Below, piece after piece: positions 18,752 through 28,107 of a DNA stretch of 64,000 bases. Position numbers and translations under genes: made by a program. The stretch is taken from the NCBI RefSeq assembly GCF_017814275.1, contig NZ_JAGIYQ010000007.1:62001-126000 (forward strand). The letters run 5' to 3'. This DNA is from Gottfriedia endophytica. Its GTDB lineage: Bacteria; Bacillota; Bacilli; Bacillales; Bacillaceae_G. Under the pieces are notes generated by a model, which saw only the letters and a list, made by a program, of their open reading frames with translations, was not told where the DNA came from and did no database searches. Numbering within the stretch: position 1 is the first letter of the stretch; the number at the start of each line of letters is the position of its first letter.

Positions 18752-19255
18752 TTACGAAATCATCATGACCATATGATCTTCATCATAATATGTACCATCT
18801 ACACAAATTGCTCGTGGCTCCGTTCCATAACTCACAAATCCTAAAGATTTATATAATTCTTTCGCAGCAATATTAGTAGAAACAACCCCTAATGAAATTT
18901 GTTTTACCTCAACAATTTCTTTCCCTTTTTCAATGGCAAATTCCATTAACTTTCTTGCAATACCTCTCTTTCGAAAGCTCGGTGTAACAAACATTCCCCA
19001 TATTCCAGCTTTATGCTTCATTTTTTCTGATCTATTTTGAAAAAAACCAACTACACCAACTAACTTCTGTTCATCAAACATACCAACTAGAAAATTTGTA
19101 TTTGAATTAGGAAAAGTTGATTTAATACTTTCTAAACTTTTTTGATTAAATTCTTTTAAACTCTCACCAAAGGCTTCTGGTGTATTTTCTAAACCCTCTG
19201 CTCGAAAAGAAATAAAGGATTCAACATCTTGAATAGTTAGTTTTCGAATAATCAT
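18752..19255 (-). CDS. GNAT-family N-acetyltransferase
   Basis: The 167-residue protein carries the acetyl-CoA binding signature FRKRGIARKLMEFAIEKG (motif A, about residues 95-112), preceded by MFVTPSF. It ends in the YKSLGFVSYGTEPRAI motif B region. The fold and length are typical of single-domain GNAT acetyltransferases. The acceptor is not predictable. It lies in a minus-strand run with the ABM gene upstream and the peptidase E-like gene downstream. Confidence 0.85.
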   Translation of the reverse strand: MIIRKLTIQDVESFISFRAEGLENTPEAFGESLKEFNQKSLESIKSTFPNSNTNFLVGMFDEQKLVGVVGFFQNRSEKMKHKAGIWGMFVTPSFRKRGIARKLMEFAIEKGKEIVEVKQISLGVVSTNIAAKELYKSLGFVSYGTEPRAICVDGTYYDEDHMVMMIS

Positions 19256-19281
19256 AGTTTTAATTTCCTTTCAAATTCTTT

Positions 19282-19608
19282 TTACATTTCAAAAAAGTTA
19301 TGTCTCTCCACTTTACAAATTCTAAGAGAGAAATTTTTGTACCATTCTTTTTTTCCATTATTTTGAGCTATTTTATGTGCAGCATTATCTTTCCAAGCCT
19401 TTATTGATTCTAGAGAATCCCAATATGAAACAGTAATTCCTAATTCTTCATCACGAGCACTTTCTACACCTAAAAATCCCTTCTGCTTTGAAGCTAACTC
19501 AACCATTTTTTCCGACATGATTCCATAACCTTTATCACCTTCAGTTCTCTGTGAAGCAAAAATCACTGCGTAATAAGGTGGTTCTGGAGTTTTTGCAATC
19601 CCGCTCAT
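19282..19608 (-). CDS. Antibiotic biosynthesis monooxygenase (ABM)-family protein
   Basis: The 108-residue protein has the dimeric ferredoxin-like ABM pattern, with YYAVIFASQRTEGD, LGVESARDEELGITVSYW and KAWKDNAAHKIAQNNGKKEWY. Close relatives in Bacillus are annotated as ABM enzymes of unknown substrate, and haem degradation (IsdG type) is another member function. It is followed by the GNAT gene after 26 bp, so the two are likely co-transcribed. AGGAAAAAAG lies before the ATG. Confidence 0.82.
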   Translation of the reverse strand: MSGIAKTPEPPYYAVIFASQRTEGDKGYGIMSEKMVELASKQKGFLGVESARDEELGITVSYWDSLESIKAWKDNAAHKIAQNNGKKEWYKNFSLRICKVERHNFFEM

Positions 19609-19889
19609 CTTTTTTCCTCCATCAATTAAATTTTAAATAGATAATTAACTAGCTAGCTCTTAGATTTTTTATTCATTATATTACTTCTTCACTTTAATTT
19701 CTATATATTTCAATATTTCTGAAATTAAAATCCAATAATTGAAATTTTAATTATTGTTAGTTTCAATTTTAAAATGGTTCAATTATAGTAAAATATTGAA
19801 ATCTTGAATCTAAAAAATGACAGTCTAATTCATCCGTTTTACTATCTTCTTCAACTATCACAATCGATGAGTTGAAGACCATTATTTAA

Positions 19890-20318
19890 TTACGGATTGT
19901 TTGTGATTGATTTTCCAAGTATCTTTTCTAAATCTCTTTCTAATTTTTTATCTGACCCTATATAACTAACAATGATATCTTCTTTCTGGTAAAAATGAGG
20001 AAAATCTATCCATTCCACTATGGTCTTCCCTATCTTTGACCCATCTTCAGAAATAGTTTTTATATCCTTTCTAGCATCGTTTTCATTTTTATACTCATAA
20101 ATAGCTAATCTCTTATCATCAATGTTGTAATAAGTGGGATAAACTGAAAGGAAAGTATGTGGGGTATATTTTTTTCCATCTTCTGTTTTATTAATTGTAT
20201 ATCCAACAGCTTTTAACTTCTGTAAAAATTTTGGACCTTCAACAGATTTTTTATCAGTGTTACTTGTACATCCTGATAAAAATACGACAATTAATATAAA
20301 ATAAATGAATTTTTTCAT
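19890..20318 (-). CDS. Small lipoprotein of unknown function
   Basis: The 142-residue protein has a signal peptide with a lipobox (VVFLSGC, Cys at about 17), so it should be lipidated and anchored outside the membrane. The mature part is charged and lacks a domain I recognise. GGAGG precedes the ATG. The 19609-19889 gap before the ABM gene is very AT-rich, with repeated TTGAAATTTTAA-like tracts and no further gene. Confidence 0.7.
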   Translation of the reverse strand: MKKFIYFILIVVFLSGCTSNTDKKSVEGPKFLQKLKAVGYTINKTEDGKKYTPHTFLSVYPTYYNIDDKRLAIYEYKNENDARKDIKTISEDGSKIGKTIVEWIDFPHFYQKEDIIVSYIGSDKKLERDLEKILGKSITNNP

Positions 20319-20426
20319 AGAACAAACCTCCTATATTATTACTATTTTCATCTAGAAAGATTATGATATTGTTTAAGTATACTGTTCGTTGTATTAAACC
20401 TGCTTTTTTAAAATAAAATTCAAGAA

Positions 20427-20456
20427 AAAAAGATTATCCCCGTTGGATAATCTTTT
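20427..20456. terminator. Terminator of the aminotransferase-dehydrogenase operon
   Basis: AAAAGATTATCC (20427-20438) pairs exactly with GGATAATCTTTT (20445-20456) around a six-base loop. T runs are available on both strands. It follows the aldehyde dehydrogenase stop on the minus strand. Confidence 0.75.
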
Positions 20457-20546
20457 CTGTTCATCTTTAAAAATCAAGATTTTCTCACTATGAAAATAAT
20501 TCAATTTGTGAAGAGTTATAAACTCTTCCGCATTTCAGAGTTTTAT

Positions 20547-21971
20547 TTACATTTTAATCGAAATCATCTTTAATTCAGTCATTTCTTGAATAGCATACTT
20601 AATTCCTTCTCTACCATAACCGCTCTCTTTCACACCACCATATGGCATTAAATCAACACGGAAAGTTGGTACATCATTAATTAGTACGCCGCCGACATGA
20701 AGTTTTTTCGTCGCAAGTAATGCATGACGAATATTATCAGTAAAAATACCCGCTTGGAGACCATATCGGCTATTATTTACTTCTTCAAATGCTTCTTCTA
20801 GTTTTTCAAAAGAATTGACTGTCACGACAGGACCAAATACTTCGTGACAAACAACTTCACAACTATTTTTTACATTTGCAAGTACAGTTGGTGCAAAAAT
20901 TCGTTCATCGATTTTTTTACCACCTGTTACAAGTTTTGCACCATCTTTTATCGATTGTCGAACCCATTGTTCAATGCGCTCTACATCTTTTTTAGAGATA
21001 AGCGCACTAATATCAGTATTCGAATCTAGTGGACTACCAATTTTTAATTGTTCTGTTGCATCTTTTACTTTCAATAAAAATTCATCCATTAATGATTCAT
21101 GAACATAAATTCGTTGAAGTGAGATACAAACTTGACCATTATAAACAAATGATCCCCAGACACAACGATTTATTAACTCATCAGTCAATTGAACACCTTG
21201 ATCGATAATTAATGCAGAATTTGAGCCAAGTTCAAGTGTAACTCGTTTTAATCCAGCTTTATTTTTAAGAGCAATTCCTACCTCAGGACTTCCTGTGAAT
21301 GTGATTGCTTTTACATCTGGATGATTTACTAGAGCATCACCAACAATTGATCCTTTACCTGTAACAATATTAAACGCACCTTTTGGTAAATCTGTTTGAT
21401 CAATTAATTCGGCTAATGCTAATGCAGATAATGGAGTTTGACTTGCTGGTTTTAACACAATTGTGTTCCCAGAAGCAATTGCAGGGCCAACTTTATGAGC
21501 TACTAAATTAAACGGAAAATTAAACGGTGTAATCGCACCAATTACTCCGATTGGTTCACGAACCGTATAAGTAACTCTTCCCTCTCCGCCAGGAACAGCA
21601 TCTAATGGTAGAGTTTCTCCGTAAATTCTTTTTGCTTCTTCTGATGCAATTTTATAAGTTGCAATCGTACGGTCAATTTCGCCGTAAGCAACTTTAAGAG
21701 GTTTAGATGCCTCCAATGCAACGATTTCTGCTAATTTATCTCGATTTTCAATTAATAAATTAACTAATTGTTCTAAAATTGTTCCACGTTGATAAGCAGT
21801 TAACTCTCCCATTGACTGTTGAGCATTTTTTGCCGCTGATATGGCAGATTCAACATCTTCTTTAGTTGCTTGAGGGATTTGAGCTAATTTTTCACCTGAA
21901 TGCGGAGCGAATAAATCAACATATTCTACTCCATTTTTCCATTCTCCATTTATATAAAGTTGCTTTTCCAT
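20547..21971 (-). CDS. Aldehyde dehydrogenase (succinate-semialdehyde dehydrogenase-like)
   Basis: The 474-residue protein is a complete NAD(P)-dependent aldehyde dehydrogenase. It has the cofactor motif ITFTGSPEVG, the catalytic glutamate in LELGSNSALI (about 247) and the catalytic cysteine in GQVCISLQRI (about 281). The start codon follows the aminotransferase stop directly, so it is coupled to gabT. The pairing suggests oxidation of the semialdehyde made by that enzyme to succinate. The sequence is also close to glycolaldehyde/lactaldehyde-type dehydrogenases, so the substrate is inferred from context. I do not assign gabD. Confidence 0.85.
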   Translation of the reverse strand: MEKQLYINGEWKNGVEYVDLFAPHSGEKLAQIPQATKEDVESAISAAKNAQQSMGELTAYQRGTILEQLVNLLIENRDKLAEIVALEASKPLKVAYGEIDRTIATYKIASEEAKRIYGETLPLDAVPGGEGRVTYTVREPIGVIGAITPFNFPFNLVAHKVGPAIASGNTIVLKPASQTPLSALALAELIDQTDLPKGAFNIVTGKGSIVGDALVNHPDVKAITFTGSPEVGIALKNKAGLKRVTLELGSNSALIIDQGVQLTDELINRCVWGSFVYNGQVCISLQRIYVHESLMDEFLLKVKDATEQLKIGSPLDSNTDISALISKKDVERIEQWVRQSIKDGAKLVTGGKKIDERIFAPTVLANVKNSCEVVCHEVFGPVVTVNSFEKLEEAFEEVNNSRYGLQAGIFTDNIRHALLATKKLHVGGVLINDVPTFRVDLMPYGGVKESGYGREGIKYAIQEMTELKMISIKM

Positions 21972-23336
21972 TTATTTCACCTCAGTTACTAACTCAGAAA
22001 CTACCTTTTCTAATGCACATTTTATAATATCTAATCCTTCTTCTAACTCTTCGTCAGAAATGACTAGAGGAGAAAGGAATCTTATGATATTACTATGAAC
22101 ACCTGCACTTAGAATAATTAATCCGTTTTCATAACACGTTTTTGTTAATGCTGCAACAAGATCTTTTGCTGGCTGGTTATCCCTAGGATCCACAAATTCA
22201 ATTCCAACCATTGCACCTAAACCACGAATATCAAAAATGCAATTATATTCGGTTTGAAGCTCTTTAAAGTAATCTTTAATTTTTTCTCCAATTTCATTCG
22301 CTCGGTCACATAAATTTTCTTCTTCTATTTTCTTAATCACTTCAAGTGCTGCAACGCATCCTAATGGGCTTCCTCCATAGGTTCCACCTATTTCACCTGG
22401 ATTTGGAGCATCCATAATTTCAGCACGGCCTGTTACTGCACTAATTGGTACACCTGCTGCCAATGATTTTGACATCGTAATAAGATCAGGTTCAATTTCA
22501 AATTGAGAAGAAGCAAAAAAGCTACCAGTACGTCCAAAACCTGTTTGAACTTCGTCTGCAATAAATAATATACCATGTTGTTTACATACACTAAAAATTT
22601 CTTGCACGAAACGTTTTGGAGGTACGTTGAATCCACCTTCACCTTGAACAGGTTCCATAATGACCGCAGCAATTTCCTCAGGCGAAACTTCAGTTAATAA
22701 AAAGTCTTTAAATTGATTAATACAGAAATCTGTATATTCTTCTACTGATAGTCCCTCTGGTTTATTTGTTAAATATGGAAATTGTGCTTTATAAGTAGCT
22801 GGTGCAAATGGTCCCATTTTATATTTATAAGGCTTAACCTTACTTGTTAATGACATTCCTAATAAGGTTCTTCCATGAAAAGCTCTTGAAAAAGAGACAA
22901 TTCCACTTCTTCCTGTAAATTTCCTTGCTATTTTCACAGCATTTTCTACTGCCTCAGCACCACTATTTAATAAAATTGTCTTCTTATTAAAGTCGCCTGG
23001 CGTAATTTCAGTTAATTTTTTAGCCAGTTCTATATATGATTCGTACATACCAACATGAAAACAAGAATGAATAAGATTCTCAGCCTGATTCTTTATTGCA
23101 TTAACAACTTCCGCTGGAGTATGCCCTGCATTTAATGTACCAATCGCACCTGCAAAATCTAAATATAAATTGCCGTCTACATCTTCAACAATTGCTCCAT
23201 GTGCCTTTTCAACAACGATTGGAGTATTATTCCCAACCCCATTTGGAACATATTGTTTTCTTTGTTCAATAATTTCCGCTCCCTTTTGCCCTGGAACACC
23301 TGCAGATACATTTACAAATTTACGATTTAATGACAA
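21972..23336 (-). CDS. gabT: 4-aminobutyrate (or related omega-amino acid) aminotransferase
   Basis: This is a PLP class III aminotransferase. SGAEAVENAVKIAR and FIADEVQTGFGRTG are typical, and the Schiff-base Lys sits in TMSKSLAAGVP (about 280). GabT moves the amino group of GABA to 2-oxoglutarate. The open frame reaches an ATG at 23345, but AAGGGG touches that codon. A TTG at 23336, 9 nt after the same site, is the better start. It gives MSLNRKFVNV and about 454 residues. The next gene begins at its stop codon. Confidence 0.86.
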   Translation of the reverse strand: MSLNRKFVNVSAGVPGQKGAEIIEQRKQYVPNGVGNNTPIVVEKAHGAIVEDVDGNLYLDFAGAIGTLNAGHTPAEVVNAIKNQAENLIHSCFHVGMYESYIELAKKLTEITPGDFNKKTILLNSGAEAVENAVKIARKFTGRSGIVSFSRAFHGRTLLGMSLTSKVKPYKYKMGPFAPATYKAQFPYLTNKPEGLSVEEYTDFCINQFKDFLLTEVSPEEIAAVIMEPVQGEGGFNVPPKRFVQEIFSVCKQHGILFIADEVQTGFGRTGSFFASSQFEIEPDLITMSKSLAAGVPISAVTGRAEIMDAPNPGEIGGTYGGSPLGCVAALEVIKKIEEENLCDRANEIGEKIKDYFKELQTEYNCIFDIRGLGAMVGIEFVDPRDNQPAKDLVAALTKTCYENGLIILSAGVHSNIIRFLSPLVISDEELEEGLDIIKCALEKVVSELVTEVK

Positions 23337-23345
23337 TGTTAACAT

Positions 23346-23725
23346 CCCCTTTTAGTGGTATCATATTGCAAAAAGTAACGAATATTACTTACTTCATTAT
23401 TCTTCTGAAAAGTTAAAGAAAAAAGAATAATTAATTATAATTTCCAGACTATTGAACGCAAATAATATCGACATTATAATTCTTTCTCTTTCGGTTTATT
23501 TTTTCCTTTAAAGAAAATTCGATTGATTTTAACTGTTACTTACAAATTATTACAATTTACGACTTTCTTTATAGTTTAATAGCCTTTAGAACTTAAATTA
23601 ATTTTTATATTTCGCTAAAAAAATAAAGAGGCACATATCATATTTCTTCATTTTACAAAAAAGTAACTTTTACATTATTACTTGTTTATAAAATTAATAT
23701 AATAATTAGCCTCTTCATCTTTTAT
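23346..23725. other. Intergenic region, gabT upstream and liaR downstream
   Basis: No gene is seen in this 380 bp AT-rich stretch. It should hold the gabT promoter, and I found no convincing sigma-54 (-24/-12) or other named promoter. AGAGGC near 23630 and GCCTCT near 23710 could form a very long-looped hairpin after liaR, but this is weak. Confidence 0.3.
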
Positions 23726-24361
23726 TTATTCTTTAACAAGCCCATGTCTAAATGCATAGATTACTGCTTGTGTACGATCAGATACTTCTAGTTTAGTTAG
23801 TATATTACTTACATGTGTTTTAACTGTCTTTAAAGAAAGAAACAGTTCATCTGCAATCTCTTGATTTGCTTTTCCTTCGGTCATTAAATGAAGTACTTCT
23901 TTTTCCCTACTTGTTAAATCATCATGTAATTGATGCTGACTATTACTTCTCATTCTATTCATCATTTTATTTGTAACAACAGGCTCTAAAACAGCCCCAC
24001 CGTTATAAGTAGTCCGAATAGCATTCGCGATATCACTTGCTCGTGATGTTTTTAACAGATAACTTTTCGCACCTGCATCTAATGCTGGGTAAACTTTTTC
24101 ATCATCTATAAAGCTAGTAACAATTATGATATTTGCATCTTTCCAAGTTGATACGATTTCTTTTGTTGCTTCGATACCATCCATTTCATCCATCACTAAG
24201 TCCATAAGGATGATATCTGGCTTGAGCTCGAGTGCCAGGCGGACACCCTCTCGTCCATTGCTCGCCTGACCTACAACAGTTATATCATTTTGAGTATTTA
24301 AATAAGTTGAAACACCCATTCTTACCATTTCATGATCATCTATTAACAAAACTTCAATCAT
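23726..24361 (-). CDS. liaR: Response regulator LiaR (VraR, NarL/FixJ family)
   Basis: The 211-residue protein has a receiver domain with the phosphoacceptor Asp in [13 protein letters not shown] (about residue 54) and Lys in [11 protein letters not shown] LuxR-type helix-turn-helix follows ([22 protein letters not shown] through [12 protein letters not shown]). LiaR activates the cell-envelope stress response and its own operon. It is the last gene of liaF-liaS-liaR, starting 10 bp after the liaS stop. No liaI or liaH gene is adjacent. Confidence 0.93.
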   Translation of the reverse strand: MIEVLLIDDHEMVRMGVSTYLNTQNDITVVGQASNGREGVRLALELKPDIILMDLVMDEMDGIEATKEIVSTWKDANIIIVTSFIDDEKVYPALDAGAKSYLLKTSRASDIANAIRTTYNGGAVLEPVVTNKMMNRMRSNSQHQLHDDLTSREKEVLHLMTEGKANQEIADELFLSLKTVKTHVSNILTKLEVSDRTQAVIYAFRHGLVKE

Positions 24362-24371
24362 TTTATCCCCT

Positions 24372-25388
24372 CTAATCCACCAGTGGAACTTTTACTTCAA
24401 TTTGTGTTCCTCTATCTGGTACACTTATAATTTTTGCATTGCCACCTATTTCTTTTGCACGTTCAATTATGGATTGAATACCATATGATCCATTTTTTCT
24501 CTTTTCTAGGTCAAATCCTTTTCCGTCATCAATCATTCTAACAAGAACAAAATCTTCTATTTTACGTATGCGTAATTCAAATTTATTTGCTTCAGCATGT
24601 CTTAATGTGTTTGATAATACCTCTTGAATTATTCGGAAAATATGGTCTTCAACGCCATGAGAAAGGGAAATTTCATCAACTGTCCATGATAATTGAAGAC
24701 TCTGCTTACCATTCAAATCAGCTAGCAATTTTTCTACACCTTCTTTTAAGCTTTTCCCTTCCAATTGAGCAGGTCGTAGATGTAGTAACAACGCACGCAT
24801 TTCCGATTGTGCGTTTACTGCCATTTTTTCTATGTATTGAAGTTGGTCTTTAAATGTTGTATCACCAACTTCATTTATAGCTGAAATCATCATAGAAATA
24901 GCAAATAATTGCTGACTAACCGAATCGTGTAGCTCTCTTGCTAATCGATGTCGCTCTTTTGTAATAACATCCTCTATTTGTTGATTTTCTAAAGCCTTTT
25001 TCTCATCAACTAATTTTTGAACTGTTTTCTTAGAATCTTCCACTTGTTTCGAAATTCCATTCAATAATTCCTTAAAATGAAGTTCATATTTTTGTAGGCT
25101 TTTAGTCTCAGTTTTATGGAACGTTCCTTTTCCTACTTGTTCCAAATTTAAAGTCAATTCCTTTTCAACATGAGAAATATTTCCAACCATCGCAAACCCA
25201 ACAATCATCCCAATTACAATTGTTCCAACTAAAAGTATGACAGCCAAAGAAATCGAACTAAACTTCAAACTCATTAACTGAGAAAATATATTTTTGTCTA
25301 TAAAAAAATACATGATGCTTACAATTAAGATCAAAGTGAAAATTGCAGATAATGATGTATAAATCACAACGTTTTTACTTAGTTTCAT
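24372..25388 (-). CDS. liaS: Sensor histidine kinase LiaS (VraS)
   Basis: The 338-residue protein has two N-terminal membrane helices (about 10-32 and 42-66) with a very short outside loop, then a HisKA_3 dimerisation domain ([15 protein letters not shown], His at about 153). A HATPase domain follows, with [13 protein letters not shown] and [10 protein letters not shown]. The small extracytoplasmic loop is typical of intramembrane-sensing kinases that detect bacitracin, nisin and other lipid II-active stress. It overlaps the liaF stop by ATGA. Confidence 0.93.
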   Translation of the reverse strand: MKLSKNVVIYTSLSAIFTLILIVSIMYFFIDKNIFSQLMSLKFSSISLAVILLVGTIVIGMIVGFAMVGNISHVEKELTLNLEQVGKGTFHKTETKSLQKYELHFKELLNGISKQVEDSKKTVQKLVDEKKALENQQIEDVITKERHRLARELHDSVSQQLFAISMMISAINEVGDTTFKDQLQYIEKMAVNAQSEMRALLLHLRPAQLEGKSLKEGVEKLLADLNGKQSLQLSWTVDEISLSHGVEDHIFRIIQEVLSNTLRHAEANKFELRIRKIEDFVLVRMIDDGKGFDLEKRKNGSYGIQSIIERAKEIGGNAKIISVPDRGTQIEVKVPLVD

Positions 25389-26122
25389 TTATTTTTCACC
25401 TCAATCTTTCCTAACGCAATTGAGGTAATAATTTTAACTTTTCGATTTGATGAATGATAATTTTCAGTCCTAAATTTACATGTTTTATTAAAACCTTGTA
25501 AAAAATGATTAAAAATCCTTAATTTACCAAACAAAGCTGAATGATGAACACTTACATCTAAATCATATGGAACGTCTAAAGTTATGTTCCCTACTATTCC
25601 ATGAATAACTAGTACCGTTTCGCCTTCTGGAATAAGGGTAGACGTCAAATCAATTTCAACTTCTCCAAATCCAAAAAAATAATCGAGATCATCTAATTCA
25701 AAGGCACTATCTTTCAAGTGTACATTTGAAATAAATTTATTATCCAAAAGAGATTTAACCTCAAAAATTCCTGATTGATTACTATTCTCTAAAGGTTGTA
25801 TTGTGATACTACTTTTATCTTGATAATTAATGAAAATGACATATCCAATATAGATAATGGCAAATGCTATGACTGATAAAATTGAAAACAATTGAAATAA
25901 ATTAATAATTATAAGAATGATTCCACCGTAAAAAAATAAATTTGCGGATGTACTTGGATAGATCATTCTCTTTTTAAATCCAATATTTGTTAAAAAAATT
26001 CCCACTCCGACAGCAATAATAGAAAATGGGTGTGTAAATAAATCAATTAACAAACCAATGCCGCCAATCATTAGTGCGATACCGGTCAGCTCATTTATTG
26101 TTAACCTTCTAAATGTTTTCAT
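25385..26122 (-). CDS. liaF: LiaF, inhibitor of the LiaRS two-component system
   Basis: The 245-residue protein has about four hydrophobic segments in residues 10-105 and a C-terminal soluble domain (about 125-245) with FFGFGEVEIDL, VHGIVGNITLDVPYDLDV and ITSIALGKIEV. This is the cell-wall-active-antibiotic response (DUF2154) pattern. LiaF keeps LiaS off without stress in B. subtilis. It is the first gene of the operon, with AAAGGAG before the ATG. Confidence 0.92.
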   Translation of the reverse strand: MKTFRRLTINELTGIALMIGGIGLLIDLFTHPFSIIAVGVGIFLTNIGFKKRMIYPSTSANLFFYGGIILIIINLFQLFSILSVIAFAIIYIGYVIFINYQDKSSITIQPLENSNQSGIFEVKSLLDNKFISNVHLKDSAFELDDLDYFFGFGEVEIDLTSTLIPEGETVLVIHGIVGNITLDVPYDLDVSVHHSALFGKLRIFNHFLQGFNKTCKFRTENYHSSNRKVKIITSIALGKIEVKNK

Positions 26123-26269
26123 TGATTTCTCCTTTAAAGCTATGCTACTTTACATGCGTTTGACTGTCTCAAATTATGAATAAAGAAAATTGCTCACTGA
26201 GCTTAGTTTCTTTAATTATATCTTATCGTTATTATTCGATTGTCAATACAAACTTCCGCATGGTTTTCT

Positions 26270-26287
26270 ATCAGTCTTAAGACTGAT
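26270..26287. promoter_or_regulatory. Perfect palindrome upstream of liaF, possible LiaR operator
   Basis: ATCAGTCTTAAGACTGAT is an exact 18 bp palindrome, 148 bp upstream of the liaF start. NarL-family regulators such as LiaR bind palindromes and the lia operon is autoregulated, so this is a plausible operator. With the following TTTTTA it could instead be a short plus-strand terminator. Confidence 0.4.
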
Positions 26288-26323
26288 TTTTACTTTTTAT
26301 TTAGGCATCTCACAAATATCAAT

Positions 26324-26349
26324 AAAAAAGATATGGTAAAAACCATACC
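26324..26349 (-). terminator. rsgA terminator
   Basis: On the minus strand GGTATGGT (26349-26342) pairs with ACCATATC (26337-26330, one G-U), and six T follow. It begins 9 bp after the rsgA stop. Confidence 0.7.
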
Positions 26350-26357
26350 TTTTCGCC

Positions 26358-27404
26358 CTATTTATATTGTTTAGAATTCATTAGTTTATGAACTTTCTTC
26401 CATTTCTCTTTTTGAACTCTCGCTAATGATGCATCTTGTTTTCGTTCAGCATATGCAAGCTCTCTTTGTAATTTCCGATAACTTGTTAGTCGCTGTGCAT
26501 CCAATCTATTCTCTTCAATGGCTTTTTGAACAGCACACCCTGGTTCATTTTTATGCTGACAATCCGAGAATTTACATTGGTTTGCAAGTTCGTCAATGTC
26601 TGAGAAGGTCGAGTCTAAATGATTTTCCCCACTCCAAAGTTGGAGCTCCCTCATACCAGGTGTATCTATAACCATTCCATGATCAGGAAGAAAAAACAAC
26701 TGACGATGAGTAGTCGTATGCTTTCCTCTATCGTCCCCTTCACGTACACCTTGAGTAATTTGAATTTGATCCCCTAATAAAGCATTCAATAAGGTAGACT
26801 TTCCAACTCCAGAAGAACCTAATAATGAGACTGTTTTACCTTCCGTAATTAGATCACGTATTTCTGAAATCCCCTCACCATCCAGACTATTTACTGAATA
26901 GATTGGTACTCCAAATGCAATTTCATCTACTAATTGTAACTTTTCATCTAAATCTAAACATAAGTCTTTTTTAGTTAATATAATAATTGGATTTGCTCCA
27001 CTCTCATATGCAACAAGCAAATAGCGTTCTAAACGTCTTATATTAAAGTCATTATTTAAAGCCATTACAATAAAAACAAAGTCAATATTAGCAGCAACAA
27101 TTTGTTCTTCAGTTTTTCCACCTGCAGCTTGCCTTGAAAACTGACTAATCCTTGGTAAAACTTTTTTTATAATGGCTTTTTGTTCAGATGCTAGCTTTTC
27201 AATAAGAACCCAGTCACCTACTGCTGGGAATTCACTTTTCATTTTGGCTTCAAACTCAAATTTACCTGACACTTCACCAACAAGCTCAGAGTCACCATTA
27301 TGAAGTTTATATAATTTTCTTTGTTCCGAAATCACACGTGCAACCTCATATTGATCTTCAATAATCCCGTACTCTTCTCTCCAACCTAATTGTTCAATAT
27401 TCAT
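26358..27404 (-). CDS. rsgA: Ribosome small-subunit-dependent GTPase A (YjeQ/RsgA family, 348 aa)
   Basis: The protein has the circularly permuted GTPase order, with G4 ILTKKD first (about 145), then G1 GSSGVGKSTLLNA (about 198-210) and G3 DTPGMREL (about 245). A zinc-binding C-terminal domain contains CKFSDCQHKNEPGC. It helps mature the 30S ribosomal subunit. At 348 residues it is like the longer E. coli YjeQ, whereas B. subtilis RsgA (YloQ) is about 298 and sits by prpC-prkC. This may therefore be a second paralogue. It is divergent from dtpT. Confidence 0.88.
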   Translation of the reverse strand: MNIEQLGWREEYGIIEDQYEVARVISEQRKLYKLHNGDSELVGEVSGKFEFEAKMKSEFPAVGDWVLIEKLASEQKAIIKKVLPRISQFSRQAAGGKTEEQIVAANIDFVFIVMALNNDFNIRRLERYLLVAYESGANPIIILTKKDLCLDLDEKLQLVDEIAFGVPIYSVNSLDGEGISEIRDLITEGKTVSLLGSSGVGKSTLLNALLGDQIQITQGVREGDDRGKHTTTHRQLFFLPDHGMVIDTPGMRELQLWSGENHLDSTFSDIDELANQCKFSDCQHKNEPGCAVQKAIEENRLDAQRLTSYRKLQRELAYAERKQDASLARVQKEKWKKVHKLMNSKQYK

Positions 27405-27857
27405 TTTGTCCTCCTAGTATTTTGAAGGACACTAGTGAACTTAGATCACTTTATGCCCCTCAATTAGATAATAAGTTAAATTTAAAATTAGAAATTTGCT
27501 CATTATACATCACTCCGTTTCATTGTTTATTACTTTTATTATATCCAAAATGTTAAACTTAGTCTATGTGACTTACGTGAATTTTCAAATAAAATAGACT
27601 ATTGGAACTTTTTCCTTATTTTTTGTCTTCTTGCTAATGAAAACACTTACATAACAGTATTTCGAAATAGTTATTCAATTATTCTGATATACAGAATTTT
27701 TCTACTTTTATAAATAGGCTTGTATTTTTAGAAAAATTGATTAATAATACATTTAGGTATTTGACATTAGGAAAGCAAATTACTCAACTCAAAAGTTAGT
27801 ACAAATTACCTATAAACTGTTTTTGTAATCGTTAAAATTTTCTGATTTTATAAACTC

Positions 27858-27888
27858 TTTACAGTATCTAGTTATTTTGTGCTATACT
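27858..27888 (+). promoter_or_regulatory. dtpT copy 1 promoter with extended -10
   Basis: TTTACA (27858-27863), 19 bp, TATACT (27883-27888). TGC lies directly before the -10, giving an extended -10 that can compensate for the long spacing. The same hexamers and spacing recur before copy 2. It lies about 220 bp before the gene, leaving a long leader. Confidence 0.6.
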
Positions 27889-27908
27889 ATTACAGAAGAA
27901 AAAAATTC

Positions 27909-27981
27909 TATATTGTTATAGGATATGAATAATTTAATTTTCTAGTTTCAAGCCTGTTATTTCAATAGGGCTACTTTTTTT
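27909..27981 (+). promoter_or_regulatory. dtpT copy 1 leader element with attenuator-like hairpin
   Basis: A block of about 42 nt (27910-27957: TATTGTTATAGGATATGAAT, then AATTTAATTTTCTAGTTTCA) is followed by AGCC...GGGCT (27951-27972) and then a seven-T run. Copy 2 keeps this block with one change, although flanking DNA has drifted widely. In the first hairpin an AGG loop could pair with CCT downstream (pseudoknot). This suggests a small transcription-terminating riboswitch or attenuator. The class is not identified. Confidence 0.5.
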
Positions 27982-28107
27982 AGCTGATTTTGTCGATTTT
28001 TGTAGATTTATGAATTTTTATTTAAACTAAATTGACAGAATAGTTGAGAAATTAGCAACAATTATTTAAGTTAATACTTAAAAATAAAAAATTGGGGAGG
28101 AATAAGA

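Noticed and set aside
23346-23400. Sigma-54 promoter for gabT
   Set aside because: A TTGCA is present on the minus strand, but the matching TGGCA element at the right distance is not.
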